This document shows, one piece after another, positions 1 to 11,454 of a stretch of DNA of 64,000 bases; position 1 is the first letter of the stretch; each line of letters begins with the position of its first letter. The stretch comes from Tetragonia tetragonoides (lineage: Eukaryota; Streptophyta; Magnoliopsida; Caryophyllales; Aizoaceae). Made by a program: the position numbers and the translations under genes. Under the pieces are notes generated by a model that saw only the letters and a program-made list of their open reading frames with translations, made no database searches and was not told the DNA's origin. The stretch is taken from contig CM076149.1 in NCBI GenBank assembly GCA_038025085.1, positions 42,497,001 through 42,561,000 on the forward strand, given 5' to 3'.

Positions 1-355
1 AGCAAATTTCAATGGCTGTGTTATAGGGATTAAGGGGTGGATGGAGACCTGGAGAGAGAGAAACGAAGGAGATGAAATTTTATTAGAACTTTATTAGGGG
101 TATTGTGTGGAAAAAAAAATTACGATAAGTGATTTGAGATTTACATTAAGCAATTCCCATATTATTTTGCTTTTTTTAAAAAATTTGTAATAAAGAATAT
201 TTATTTTGATACTCTTGTTGGGCTGAATGGTGGATGAAGGATAAGTTGGCCTCCAAAATTGTTGGACCTAAGGGGGTGTAAAAGACATGTTAAACGGGGT
301 TGACTCGGGTTTTTCGAGTCAACTTAAATTTAGGTGATTTATAGAATAAAATTTA
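1..355. other. Intergenic, no gene seen
   Basis: AT-rich sequence without a credible coding region, up to the target-site duplication of the element that follows. A short perfect palindrome-like stretch (gttgactcgg...cgagtcaac, about 299-322) is the only local structure I noticed. Confidence 0.5.
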
Positions 356-364
356 ATTTATTTT

Positions 365-1060
365 GGAAAAATGAATGAGAATAATTCCACAATTGGGTGG
401 TCGTACAAAAATAATCTCACATATTACTTTAGCTGTGAATAATCTCACATATTAGCGGAGTTTACACGCGTGCACTAAATAGAAATGGAGTTAAACTTCC
501 GTTAACGTACACTGTGACTGTTGAGGGGATTTTAGAGCAAAAAAAAAAAATAAAATTGAGGGAATTTATTCATCAGTTTTGCTTGAACCTCGAACACAAA
601 TTGAGGGCTTACCTTCCACATAAAAATGTGAAACTCAATCCTTCAAACGTATCATCAATTTGTAAAACATAATCACCAAACCAGATTTTGGCATCTCAAT
701 CGCCAAAATCGAGAAATTCAAAAATCAAATTATGGTGGTGTTCGGGGTAGTGTTGGAGGTCGCCAAAAATCATGGCAACCGTATAAAAGCCGCCCACAAA
801 ACAAAGGAGAGAGAAAAGACGAGGTTTTGCTTCAAGTAGTGATAAGGCAATGAAATTAGAAGTGTAGGTTGTCCTTGGACACACTTACAAGTTCATCTTC
901 CGATAAAACAATGAAAAAGTTAACGGAATTCTAACACCGTTTTCATTAAATGCACGCGTGTACACTCCGTTAATATGTGGGATTACTCACAGCTAAAGTA
1001 ATATGTGGGATTATTCTTGTACGACTGCCTATATGTGAGATTATTCTCATCCATTTTTCC
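365..1060. mobile_element. Mutator-type MITE with long terminal inverted repeats
   Basis: The ends at 365-509 and 915-1060 are inverted repeats of about 145 bp. Both start GGAAAAATG and share the core CACATATTACTTTAGCTGTGA and the ACGCGTG block. The element is flanked by a perfect 9-bp direct repeat, atttatttt, at 356-364 and 1061-1069. Long TIRs with a 9-bp target duplication are the hallmark of Mutator-like elements. The roughly 400-bp interior has no transposase, so the element is non-autonomous. It is seen directly in the sequence; the superfamily is inferred from TIR length and duplication size. Confidence 0.88.
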
Positions 1061-1069
1061 ATTTATTTT

Positions 1070-1476
1070 AGGTTATTATTTTTTTAGTTTTAGTTGGAAA
1101 AGTTGTGTTAGAATCTTCAAATTTAGGTATAACTTAGTTGAACTAACTCAAGTTATTCTCGTGTCAATTCTATTCTATTATAGCTAAACTCAACCGACTT
1201 GATTTTCACCTCTATTTGATGTGACATTGTAAGAACTTTTTATTTATTAAATCAATTTTGTATTTAGGATGTAACTAAGTTCATAATACTCACATGTACT
1301 AATTATTTGCAGATAAATTTTATTTTCATAGTATTTTCTAAATATTTAAGGAGCTTATATTTAAACCAATATGAGTCAACTAAGAGTCTAAACAACGTAA
1401 ATCACAAAAAAAATCATCGGGCCAAGTTTTAAGTTTCAAGTTTCAAACATTATCCGATTATCTCCAATACGATGTA
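1070..1476. other. Intergenic, no gene seen
   Basis: AT-rich spacer between two DNA transposons. No open frame with recognisable protein similarity and no RNA gene was seen. Confidence 0.5.
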
Positions 1477-1656
1477 GGGCTCGTTCTTTTCAACTAGAAA
1501 CTGGAACTGGTAACTGGGAGAAACTGGACAAAATTGGGCAAAAACTGGTGAAAACTGGAAAGTCTAACTGGTAACTGGTGAAAACTGGAAGAAATTGGGT
1601 CAAACTGGTGAAAACTGGGAGAAACTGAAATTTTTTTAATTTTGATTGTTTTCGTA

Positions 1657-1734
<78 letters not shown>

Positions 1735-2158
1735 GTAATAAAAACATAATAATATTCTTATTATATATTATTAATAGTAATAATAAAAATGACAATAATA
1801 ATAATTTTATTATTTTTATTTATTTATTTATTATTATTATTATTAACAATAATAATAATAATAGTAATAATAATAATATATTATTATTATTACTATTACT
1901 ATTAGTACCACTATTTTATGTTTAATAATTTTATGCATGTATTTATTTTATATTTTGATTTAAAATCTTTTATATTTAAGTAATATGTTTAATATGTCAA
2001 AAAATCAAAACTGGACTAAATTGGGAGAAACTGGGCAAAACTAGACAAAGCTGGAAAAAACTGGACAAAACTGTATTTTGTAACTGATAACTGGTACAAA
2101 CTGGGGAAAACTGGACAAAACTGGACAAAACTGAAAACCAGTTGAAAAGAACATGCCC
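1477..2158. mobile_element. Non-autonomous TIR element filled with AACTGG motif arrays
   Basis: The ends are inverted repeats: GGGCTCGTTCTTTTCAACT on the left, and its near complement agttgaaaagaacatgccc on the right. A 3-bp direct repeat, gta, flanks it (1474-1476, 2159-2161). Inside each end lie irregular arrays of AACTGG separated by 2-10 bases (about 1495-1630 and 2005-2140). Between them is a long TAA microsatellite. No transposase is present. The 3-bp duplication would fit PIF/Harbinger or CACTA, but the flanking TA also allows an hAT reading, so the superfamily is unsettled. Confidence 0.7.
1656..1742. repeat. (TAA)n microsatellite
   Basis: About 27 nearly uninterrupted copies of the trinucleotide TAA/ATA, inside the AACTGG-array element. 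On the reverse strand it reads as a meaningless poly-leucine frame. Confidence 0.95.
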
Positions 2159-2371
2159 GTACTACGGTACTTGGAATTTAAACCCCAAAATTCCCAAAAA
2201 TTAAATAAAATTAAAAAGAAAACGCAAAAGTCTTCTCCTTCTCGTTAAAGGAAAGAAAATATTTTTTCTCAAGAAAAGAAAATAAAATGAAAGAAGATCA
2301 ACATAAAACCCTGGCTGTTTATTTTGTCGGAATATCAAAGATCAAACCATGAAACATACTCTCCCGCTACA

Positions 2372-5300
2372 ATGGAGGTTGAGCACTCATTGTGGTTTGC
2401 ACCTGATAATCCTCCCATGGCAGTAATGGCTGCTTTGGAGATTGCAGGCATTCCCTTTTCATCTCTGCCATCAGATCATCATGGCTCCTCTCATCCTGTT
2501 CTTCAATTTCATAATGGGTAATTTTTTTCAAGAATTTTCTCCTTTAAAGTTTGTTTCTTTAATTTGTTCTTCAACTTTGCTACGGAATTTTACACGATGT
2601 GATAGCATAAAATGTCTTCTTTGTGTTGTTAGCTTGTTAATTGTCAAAAAGTTAACTTTTTTAACAAGTCTTTAGATGATTAGTTCATAACTTCACTCTT
2701 ACAATGTATAATTCTCACACACACAAAACCTTAGTTTCACCCTGTAGTTTTATGTGTATTTTCTGTTCTTGTTTCTTTGTATGTTTGTTTTTTTCGAATT
2801 TCAAGGATGTGTGAAATTATTTAGAGAATGATGGGAATTACCTTCCAAAAAGCTTAATTTTTTTCGTGTGCCTAGGCTTTTCCCTTCATCAAATTTGAAT
2901 TTGGTTGTATTACTCCAGTAAATAGTTTTTCCCTTGGTGGGTTTTTTTCCTGGCCGTATACTCGTATTAGTTAGATAGGTTAAGGAGTAAAGCCTACAAT
3001 GTATCCTAAGTTAAATGTGAAGATGTTACCAAAAATTTCAGAAGCTCTGATTGTTATGATGACTTATGCCTTTGATTATGCTTCAATTATAAAGTGGTAG
3101 TTTCTTGATATATATTGGTGTAGTTAATTTGCAGTAGCTTCCTAAAGTATCACCAACAGTAACTTCTGGTCTCTTTTGCCTGTCACATACACCAGTAATA
3201 GTATAGTATGAAAGATATATTGCATAATTAAGTACTGAAAGTTCTTGTGTGTGAATCTTCGTTCATGAACTGGGTTTCTAGATCAAAGTTGCATGGAACA
3301 GAGGTTCTTCTACGATATATTGCACGTGCAAGCCATTCAAATCTTTATGGAAAAGATGCTTTTGAGTCTGCCCAGGTACTTTGTTTTTACTTTGAACTGT
3401 TTAAAGAATTGTCTGTTTATTCATGATCTTTGTTTGACTTTTTCTTCCATGGTCCTTTATGTGTGTTCAGATTGATGAGTGGTTGGACTATATCACCAAA
3501 TTTACTCGAGGATCTGAATTTGAAACTGCTTGCAGCGAAGTTGACTGTTATATGTCAACCCGAACCTTTTTGGTTGATCATGATTTGTCAATCGCAGATA
3601 TAGCTTTATGGTCAGTTCTTGCAGGTAATGATTCTTAGATTAAGCCAAAAAAGAATATAGAAACTGGATTAAGGTATTCTGGTCACTGTCTTGTATGTCA
3701 TCTTGTTTTGGTGTCTTTGGTTTAATTGTCCAATTTTTCTTGCTTCAGTGCCCTCACCTACATTTCGCTTGGTAGAGTATTTGCGGTTTGCCCATGTTTC
3801 ATGCTTATGATATTTATCGACTTTATGGGGGGGGGACCATGACTTGTGGAGGGATCCGTTTAACGCTAATTGAGGAGTAACTTGTGGTGCTGTATATTCA
3901 CTCATGGAGGTTCAGTGATTTCCTGAAAGAGTGTCAAGGAAAGGAAGGTTGCCACTCTACCAGGCAAGGTGAATATTTGTCTGTTTATGAGGTTACTAAC
4001 CATTATCTTGGGTTAAAGAAATTTCACATTGATCCTTTATCTAAAACAAAAAAGAACTTTCACACTGATCCTTTTATCTTAAAAAAGAAAAGAACTTTCA
4101 CATTGATCTCTTATAAGTGATCATGTTAGCACACTTTAAGATCTGTTGTGACAAAACAAACACAGTGCACTGCTTATAAACAACCTTTCTACTTACTCTA
4201 CAGGGTATCAAGAGCTCCAGCATTATTTTGTTCATGATGAAGTTGAGCTAGTAACCATCTGTGTGGAGCGCATTCAGTGCTAGGCTGCTAGCTGACCTAT
4301 TTACCAAACCTTTACCACCTATAGTTTATAAGAGACATGTTTCATGTAATGAATGTGAAGTTGTTGGACTCACTTGACGAGTTCTTTTGATTATGCATAT
4401 CTCTGTTATGTCTTGTTTGATGTGTTAATTGATATGATATGATGCCTCAGGGAAGATTAAGTCCTTGGTCAAACACCGCCAAAGGAGTATGTATTCATGA
4501 CTGTAGTGTGGTGTACATTTAATATGGTTGAAATTAAAATAGTTGCCTTAAGCTTTTATTTTCACTACTAGTGTCATTGTACATTGTGGAAAGCTTGGTT
4601 GTGCTTGCATCTTTCCAATTATATATAATTCACTACAATTTGCTATGTTTGATTTTATTCTTATATGTGATTCATCCTGACGTAGGCATGTGTTTTCAAC
4701 TCTTTCAGTAACTGGTAAGAGGTGGGAAAGCTTGAGACAATCGAAATCCAAGAAATACGTGAATCTTGTTCGTTGGTACAACTCCATACTTTCCGAGTAT
4801 GGTTCATCTTTAAACAAGGTCTTGGGAATGTGTCTCAGGAAAACGGATTTGGGAAGGCCTATAGCTTGAAATTCAGAGGACCTGGATTTACATATTCAGT
4901 CGAGTCTAAAGGGTGACATGTATGAGAGCATAAAAGCACCCAGATGCCCAGAATTTCATCTTCCTGGTGCAGAAGTTGGGAAAGTTTGCCTGTGGTTTGC
5001 TCCTGAGCCCAGTGGTTTTCTTCATATAGGGCATGCCAAAGCAGCCACACTAAATAGTTATTTTGCTAGAAAGTATAAAGGTCGATTAATTGTGCGCTTT
5101 GATGACACAAATCCAGCTAAAGAAAGCAATGAGTTTGTAGAGAGTCTTCTCAAAGATATTGAGAGCTTGGGCATTGGTTATCATGCTGTTACATTTACAT
5201 CTGATTACTTTTCCCAGTTGATGGATAAGGCTGGTGAATTAATTCGTCAGGGTAAAGCCTATGTTGATGATACACCAAAAGATCAAGTCTCTTCTGAAAG

Positions 5301-7276
5301 GGACGAGGGGATAGAATCAAGATGCAGAAATAACAGTGTGGAGAATAACCTCCAGCTGTGGGACGAAATGAAAATGGGATCTGAAACAGGTAAGATGTGT
5401 TGCCTTAGGGGCAAGTTGGACTTTCAGAATCCAAACAAGTGCTTAAGGGATCCTGTTTATTACAGATACATTGCATGTCCACACCATCGGGTGAAAACCA
5501 AGTATCCCTATAGTATTTATCCAACCTATGACTTTGCTAATCCATTTGTAGACGCTCACGAAAATGTAACATATGCTCTTCGGTCTAATGAACATCGTGA
5601 TCGTGATGCTCAGTATCACTGGATTCAGGAGGATGTGGGACACAAGAAAGTTGAAATATATGAATTTAGCAGATTGAATATGGTCTATTCTTTCTTGAGC
5701 AAGCGTAAGATGGACTGGTTTGTGCGTAATGGAAGGGTTGATGGATGGAATGATCCTTGTTTGCCAACTGTTCAAGGGATGCTTCGTAAAGGTCTAAAGA
5801 TCGAGGCATTAGTCCAATTCATAATGGAACTGGTAACTGTCTACATCTTCAGTTAAAAATTTACTTTCAAATAAGTTATAACTCTGCCTGGATTCTGAGG
5901 TGCTGAGTATCAACATTCCTTTTTTTTAATTGTTTTGGGATCACTTTATTAAACTCAACATTATGCCATGACAATGCTTGTTTTATCCGTACTTCATGCT
6001 TGAGGATCTTGGGTTCTTGTTCTGTCTTCGAGCATTTTGATTTGCATTTGAGACCTAATTTCAATTTATACAGTCGATATAAGTATATAGCATATAATCA
6101 GGGCCATGGCTCATGACTGCTAAAATGGGTACATACCCTGTTGATATTTTACTTTGATATGTTCTGCTGTCAAATTTTACTATGCCGACTGCTTTATTAT
6201 TTAGTACTACTATTTTTCTTCTGAGCATGGGTACATACTACATATTCTGTTAATTAGCAAAAGGATGTATAGTGCTCTGTTATTTGTAGGATATATACAC
6301 ACACACATTAGTACAAGTTTAAAGAGGGTGTTTATATGATGCAGGGACCTTCCATAAATCAAAATCTAATGTAGTGGGATAAACTTTGGTCCATCAACAA
6401 AAGGATCATTGATCCTGTGTGTCCTAGACACACTGCTGTGGTTGAAAAGCGTGTTAGGGTAACCCTAAGCAATGGGCCTATAAGACCTTTTGTTTCTAGG
6501 GTACTTCGGCACAAGAAGTTTGAAGGTGCTGGATATAAGTGCGTGATGTATACCAGAAATATATGGATTGATTATGCTGATGCACTATCCATCTCTTCTG
6601 AAGAAGAAGTCACTTTAATGGATTGGCAGAATGCCATCATTAGAGAAATAGAGAGGGATGAAATGGGTAATGTCGTGCAGCTAGTCGGGGTTTTGCATCC
6701 AGAAGGATCTGTCAAACACACCAAGCTGAAGCTCACATGGCTCCCTCAGACAGATGAATTAGTCAAGCTTCAACTTGTCGAGTTTGATTATCTTATCACA
6801 AAGAAGAAGCTGGTACTTGCTACTTTATTTTCCTTATACTTGCTTGTCTAATTTGATAGGTCAATATCTGTTAAAACCTAAGAGGACATTTATTTACTTA
6901 ACTAGTTAGTACTGTGTCTCTTTTGTTGTACTAGTCTCAGTCGCAGGAGTAATTGAATTTCTTCTGGTATCTCCTCAAGAGTATAGTCTAAGGTACTAAT
7001 TTTTCTTATGTGTCACAGGCTAAAAAGAGTAAGGGGCAGAAAGAAACCAAGGAAGAGTTTCAAGACTTTCTGAACCCTGTTACTAAAAAGGAGACGTTGG
7101 CGGTTGGGGACTCGAACATGAGAAATCTAAAATGAGGGGAGATTATTCAGTTGGAGAGAAAAGGCTACTTCATATGTGATGTTCCTTTTGTGAGAGCTGC
7201 TGATCCAATTGTTCTGTTTGCAATCCCAGATGGGAGGCAGAAGAGTGTTCTGAAAGCGAGCTTTGCTGAAACTTGA
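2372..7276 (+). pseudogene. Cytosolic glutamate-tRNA ligase, duplicated pseudogene with three in-frame stops
   Basis: Six exons: 2372-2517, 3282-3375, 3471-3624, 4709-5832, 6345-6812 and 7019-7276. Exons 1-3 and the start of 4 encode the GST-like N-terminal domain (LLRYIARAS, SIADIALWSVLA). Exon 4 carries the class I catalytic core with the HIGH motif (HIGHAKAA), FDDTNPAKESNEFV and the KMSKS-equivalent LSKRK. Exons 5-6 carry the anticodon-binding beta barrels (DPVCPRHTAVV, LTWLP, KKETLAVGDSNMRNLK). Splice signals and phases are intact. Three stops lie in frame: TGA at 4867-4869 in the linker before the catalytic domain, TAG at 6372-6374 where I recall the family having Glu before WDKLW, and TGA at 7133-7135 where it has Cys after NLK. 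Retained introns mean a DNA-level duplicate, not a processed copy. An active enzyme normally attaches Glu to tRNA-Glu in the cytosol. The family call is sure; non-function is inferred from the stops. Confidence 0.9.
4200..4390 (+). mobile_element. Ty1/copia polyprotein C-terminal remnant in a GluRS pseudogene intron
   Basis: Intron 3 of the GluRS copy contains the tail of a copia RNase H region. One frame reads HYFVHDEVELVTICVERI. After a frameshift another reads LADLFTKPLPPIVYKRHV, the usual C-terminal copia signature. No LTR or other domain is recognisable beside it, so this is a decayed fragment. Confidence 0.7.
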
Positions 7277-7631
7277 AACTGTTCCGTAAACTTTATGTAC
7301 TGAGATTTGGACGCGTTGTGTAGTTTCAACCTGCTCAAACACCTCAAGTTTTTGCATGACAAATAGCTCATGTACAGAGATGTAGTTGATATATTTTGGT
7401 TACACTCTTAACTTCTCATTTGACACATGAGATGACAAATAGAGCCTTCCATGAAGGGAGGATCCATGTACATTTGGCTCAAACTAAATTTCAGATTATT
7501 GGCCTTCTTGTAGACAAGAAAGTCATAATATTGAATCCTCAAGCAGTCCTCCCAGGTTACCAAATGGTTTTTGAATCTCCTGTTAACCGAGATAATACAA
7601 CCATTGCCACGTAAAGGGATCAAATAGGTTC
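7277..7631. other. 3' flank of the GluRS pseudogene
   Basis: No coding region is supported. It may hold the former 3'UTR. It ends at the target-site duplication of the SINE that follows. Confidence 0.4.
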
Positions 7632-7644
7632 AACAACCTTTACA

Positions 7645-7803
7645 CGGTACCAAGGTCGAGGGTTCGAATCTCGCCTTGGGCATGGAGCAACTTTAAATTC
7701 CTTGGCCAGCTGTCCCACCCTTTGAGGTGCCTACAAGCCAGCGCGGGGGATAGTCACTGTGGTCGAAGGTGGATACCCTTGGTCGTGAACCAAAAAAAAA
7801 AAA
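7645..7803 (+). mobile_element. tRNA-derived SINE, 5'-truncated
   Basis: A pol III B-box-like GGTTCGAATC (about 7662) lies in a roughly 160-bp unit ending in an A-run (aaccaaaaaaaa...). The unit is flanked by a 13-bp direct repeat, aacaacctttaca (7632-7644) and aacaacctctaca (7804-7816), with one mismatch. B-box, A-tail and target duplication together define a SINE. No A-box is visible before the duplication, so the copy is probably 5'-truncated. Confidence 0.8.
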
Positions 7804-7816
7804 AACAACCTCTACA

Positions 7817-9634
7817 TGTTGGAGACATTTTTGTTTTTCAGTCTAATTTGTTTTTTGTTTAATTAATTGAAGATAAGTTTGATTTAGATATTTCTCTTTC
7901 TAGTAATCTACCAGTACATAGTTAACAATCTAACAAAGAAAAGGGGAACAACTGTCAATTGGCTAACACTTTTTTTTCTTCAAGAATAAGGAAGCTAAAC
8001 CCTGATTACAAAGGAAATGTTCGAAAAGTCTAAATGCCTAACGCATCTTAGAACACTAGTAGTGCAAAGAGAGTTCACCTAGAAAATAAAAAAACAAAAC
8101 GACATATAATGGCCTATCAACATAGTCATAACCCCTAGATGAAAAGGTGATATGAGGGGTAATCTCCTAGACAAAGAGAGGAACGAGAACCAGATTCGAA
8201 TAAGTAATCACCAACAACGTCAGGTTGACTAGTGAGTTACTACTTACAAACCAAGGGGTCAGTCTGCATCTTCAAGTCATTGACTTATTCATAGTGCTCT
8301 TCCTTCCTTGTACAGAACGCATGATGTCCACAGCCCCACAGGCATCTAGGACGCCCATTGTGGCTTGTTGGCCCCGGTAATGTACCTTGGGTGACATTCC
8401 CGGGAACATTCTCCTTGCCTGCCTAAGAAGAAGGCTGTTGCGTCTCTATACTAATGGTTGTCGAGAAAAGCCTTCCATCCTTCACAAAAGCTGGATTACT
8501 GATAACCAAATTCTGCGCGGCGTTGTAATGGGAAGGAGCACCATTTCCCTGCTCACTAATAGCACGTTTAGATCTTTTAAATCCTGGAGATGGTCAAGTA
8601 GAAGTTCATGATCCATTTCCATTCACAGGGATAGAATCCTCCATGAGAGGCTGCTATTCGATGTCCGTGCCCCCTTCCTCTTGATAAGTAATGCAAATCT
8701 CGACTGCAAATTTGTAGGTTTTTACCTTGGGAAGATTCTCTCTCCTGTGGAATTGGTCTCTCTATGCCCTCCGGTTGAGAGTAGAGGCATGTCGGGGCTC
8801 ACCATCCTGCATAGTCATTTGGCAAGAATTAGAACATGAAAAATCAAAGAAAAACATCAGGGCTACATCTAGAAAGCATATGCCTTTCTCTGACATAAAA
8901 ACTCCTGGGTGAATCCAAGATTGATTAGGATATATATGATATCCCAATTTGAAGGGGAAAAAAGTGCTACATCAAAAAATATCAATATCTGCCTTTGATC
9001 CAAAAAGAGGATATATGGTTTGAAATTCCATTCAGGAGGTCTAGAAGAGGAATTGGTTTCACCAGGTACCCAGGACCAGCCCCACTGGGTAACCGAATTC
9101 TGGATCCTGACCTGCCAGGTCTAAACTAGTTCAGGGTCCGGAGCTCGATAGCCAATTCACATGCTCACCGCTATTAATAGAGGGGAAGTAACACACATAC
9201 AAGCTACACCAACCCACAAGACCACAACACACCACCATGTTTAATGATCACTTTTTCTTTTTATCAAATTCAAAACCTCTCAAACAATAAAGATTCCTTT
9301 TCCACCCCAAAATTTCGAAATGTGTGTTGTTTTGTTGTGCACAAAGATCGACACTTGTGAACTACAAACACAAAACAGATATGAAATCATGATGATCATA
9401 AGAGCATAAGATAAGTGGGAGACAAATGGCATCCCAAATGCAACCTCATATTTTGTCTTGAAATGTCACTCAAAACTGGTTGTAAATTTGTATCATTCTT
9501 GAAAAAAGAAAAGAGGGCTTTAGAAGAACTAAAAACGTATGTCCAGAGAGAGTACCTAACCACTTCAGGAGTTGAATGGTTGTAAGTTATAACCTAATCA
9601 AGACACCTGTGATTACAGTCATTACACAAAGTGC
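7817..9634. other. Intergenic with possible decayed retroelement
   Basis: No intact gene. On the minus strand around 8290-8410 a short stretch reads like a zinc-knuckle (CLWGCGHHAFC), which may be a gag relic. It is too short and broken to be certain. The rest is unassigned. Confidence 0.35.
9062..9177. mobile_element. Solo end of an hAT-type element (tentative)
   Basis: The stretch is rich in CCAGGTACC/CCTGG-like words and ends in tgctcaccgctatta. This resembles the right terminus (tgctcacccctaatta) of the complete element at 11442-11982. No matching left end was found, so it is probably a truncated relative. Confidence 0.4.
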
Positions 9635-9639
9635 CATAC

Positions 9640-9961
9640 TGATATGGATTTTCCAGAATATCAATTGAAGAAAATCTTAGCAATAACAATGGAGCTTCTT
9701 GATTAAGACTGAGCTCGATTTATTAATTGCAATTGAGAATCTCAGGAGAGAGAGAGAATTACAAGAAGAGAGAGAAAGTGTTTACGATCATTAAGCTAAT
9801 TATTACAGGCGTGAACTGGTTGTTATATAGCACAGTAACCAGCTATTGCCAAACAAACTATTGAACAAAATTCTAACAACCTTTGTCCTAACAGACTAGC
9901 TTAACAAACTAGCAATACTGAACTTGCGCCTTGCACGTGCTTATCTAATTGTGCTGTAACA
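9640..9961 (-). repeat. LTR (3' LTR in element orientation)
   Basis: 322 bp, bounded by TG...CA in plus orientation. It matches the right LTR apart from small indels and roughly ten substitutions. The adjacent interior sequence (about 9962-9980), read on the minus strand, is the purine-rich aaggggaatgg, the expected polypurine tract. Confidence 0.93.
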
Positions 9962-9997
9962 TTCCATTCCCCTTAAAGAGAACCCTTGTCCCCAGAA

Positions 9998-11454
9998 TTA
10001 AGACATGTCAAAGGAAGGAAATCTTGTTGCTAGATCATCATACTGCTCCCATGTAGCATCTTCAAGGCTACCATTCTGCCATTGAACTAGCACATAAACA
10101 TCTGCATCATTACCCTTTTTGATCATTTTCCTGTTCAGTATCTGTAGTGGTTCTGCAGCAATCAGGCCCTGCTCATTGACTGTAGGTAAAATTCCCTGAA
10201 TTGGAACATTACCAACATGTTTCTTAAGCTGTGACACATGGAAAACAGGGTGAATTTTTGCATGAACAGGCAATTCCAGTTTATAAGCAACAGGACCAAT
10301 CTTCTTAATTACTAAGAAAGGTCCATAGAACTTAGCAGATAGCTTATGTTGCCTTTCTCCCCTCAAGGAGACTTGCCTGTGGGGTTGAAGTTTAAGATAC
10401 ACCCAATCACCCAATATGAACTCCCTGTCAGTTCTAGATTTATCTGCTAACTCCTTCATTCTTGATTGTGCTCTAGCCAAATGAAACCTCTGCCTCTCTA
10501 GCAGTCAGGGATCTGTCCACAGCATCTACATTGCTCTCTCCTGCCACATAAGGAATGTGCAGTGGTGGTGTCTGACTATATACCACCTCAAAAGGTGTAG
10601 TCTGAATAGAAGTGTGGAAGTTAGTGTTATACCAGAATTCAGCCAAGGGAAGCCATATACACCTCAGGTAGCACTCAAGACACCTATTAACTACCTGAGT
10701 CTGACTATCAGTTTGAGGATGGTAGGCTGTAGACATGTGCAGCTCCACTTTAAGCAACCCAAAGAGCTCCTTCCAAAAGAGAGAAATGAAGATTTTGTCC
10801 CTATCACTGACAATGGTAGTAGGAAGGCCATGGAGTTTGTAGATGTTATCCAGGAAGACCCTTGCAACTGAGGTAGCAGTGTAAGGATGTGCCAAGGCAA
10901 GGAAATGGCTATATTTGCTTAACCTATCCACTACCACCAAGATAACAGTCTTGCCCTCTGAGGTGGGAAGAGCTTCTATGAAATCCATGCTGATATCTGT
11001 CCAAATCATAGTGGGAATAGGTAGTGGCTGCAACAACCCAGGGTTTGGCACTAAGGTCAGGCTTACACCTCTGACAATTTCTCACAAATTGCTTAACATA
11101 TTTCCTCAGGCCCTTCCAATAAAAGAGAGAACTAATCCTCTTTGAAGTAGCATGCACCCCTGAATGACCCCCAACAGGATCAGAATGGAAGTAGGTAATG
11201 ATCTTGGCTCTCAAATTATCATCACCTCCCACCACTAACTTTCCTTTCTTCCTTAGCTCAGAGTTCTGCCAAGTGAACTTGCTGTTCTGGATGGAACCAG
11301 AGGTCTTGGAGGCTGTCATCTTGGTTCCAGCTTTGCTGAGTGAGTTGAAATAGATCAGAAGAGACAGCTGAGCTGAGACCAATATAGCTGAGAGCTCGGG
11401 ACCATTAACCCTTGATAATGCATCAGCAGCAACATTATTACTAGGGGTGAGCAT
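9998..11454 (-). pseudogene. Ty3/gypsy integrase with chromodomain-like C-terminus, frameshifted
   Basis: On the minus strand, 11454-10924 has the tail of RNase H (VAADALSRV) and the HHCC zinc-binding region (GGHSGVHATSKRI, NCQRC). A frameshift near 11050 leads into the core at 11051-10473: TDISMDFIEALP and the VSDRDKIF aspartate. The catalytic glutamate is replaced by glutamine (TDSQTQVVNR where the family has TEVVNR). About 15 residues are missing between YLRC and WLPLAE. The last part, 10480-9998, has the GDWVYLKLQPHRQ segment and a chromodomain-like tail (DVYVLVQWQNGSLEDATWEQ), which supports a chromovirus. The protein cannot be active as read. Confidence 0.88.

Noticed and set aside
1490..1795. 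Minus-strand frame with a run of leucines
   Set aside because: Entirely produced by the TAA microsatellite and AACTGG arrays; not a gene.
4867..7135. Stops in the GluRS copy read as selenocysteine or programmed readthrough
   Set aside because: Flowering plants lack selenocysteine insertion, and the stops include a TAG at a third site; ordinary pseudogene decay explains them.
7645..7803. Possible tRNA gene because of a B-box
   Set aside because: No cloverleaf, no A-box, an A-tail and a target duplication: a SINE.
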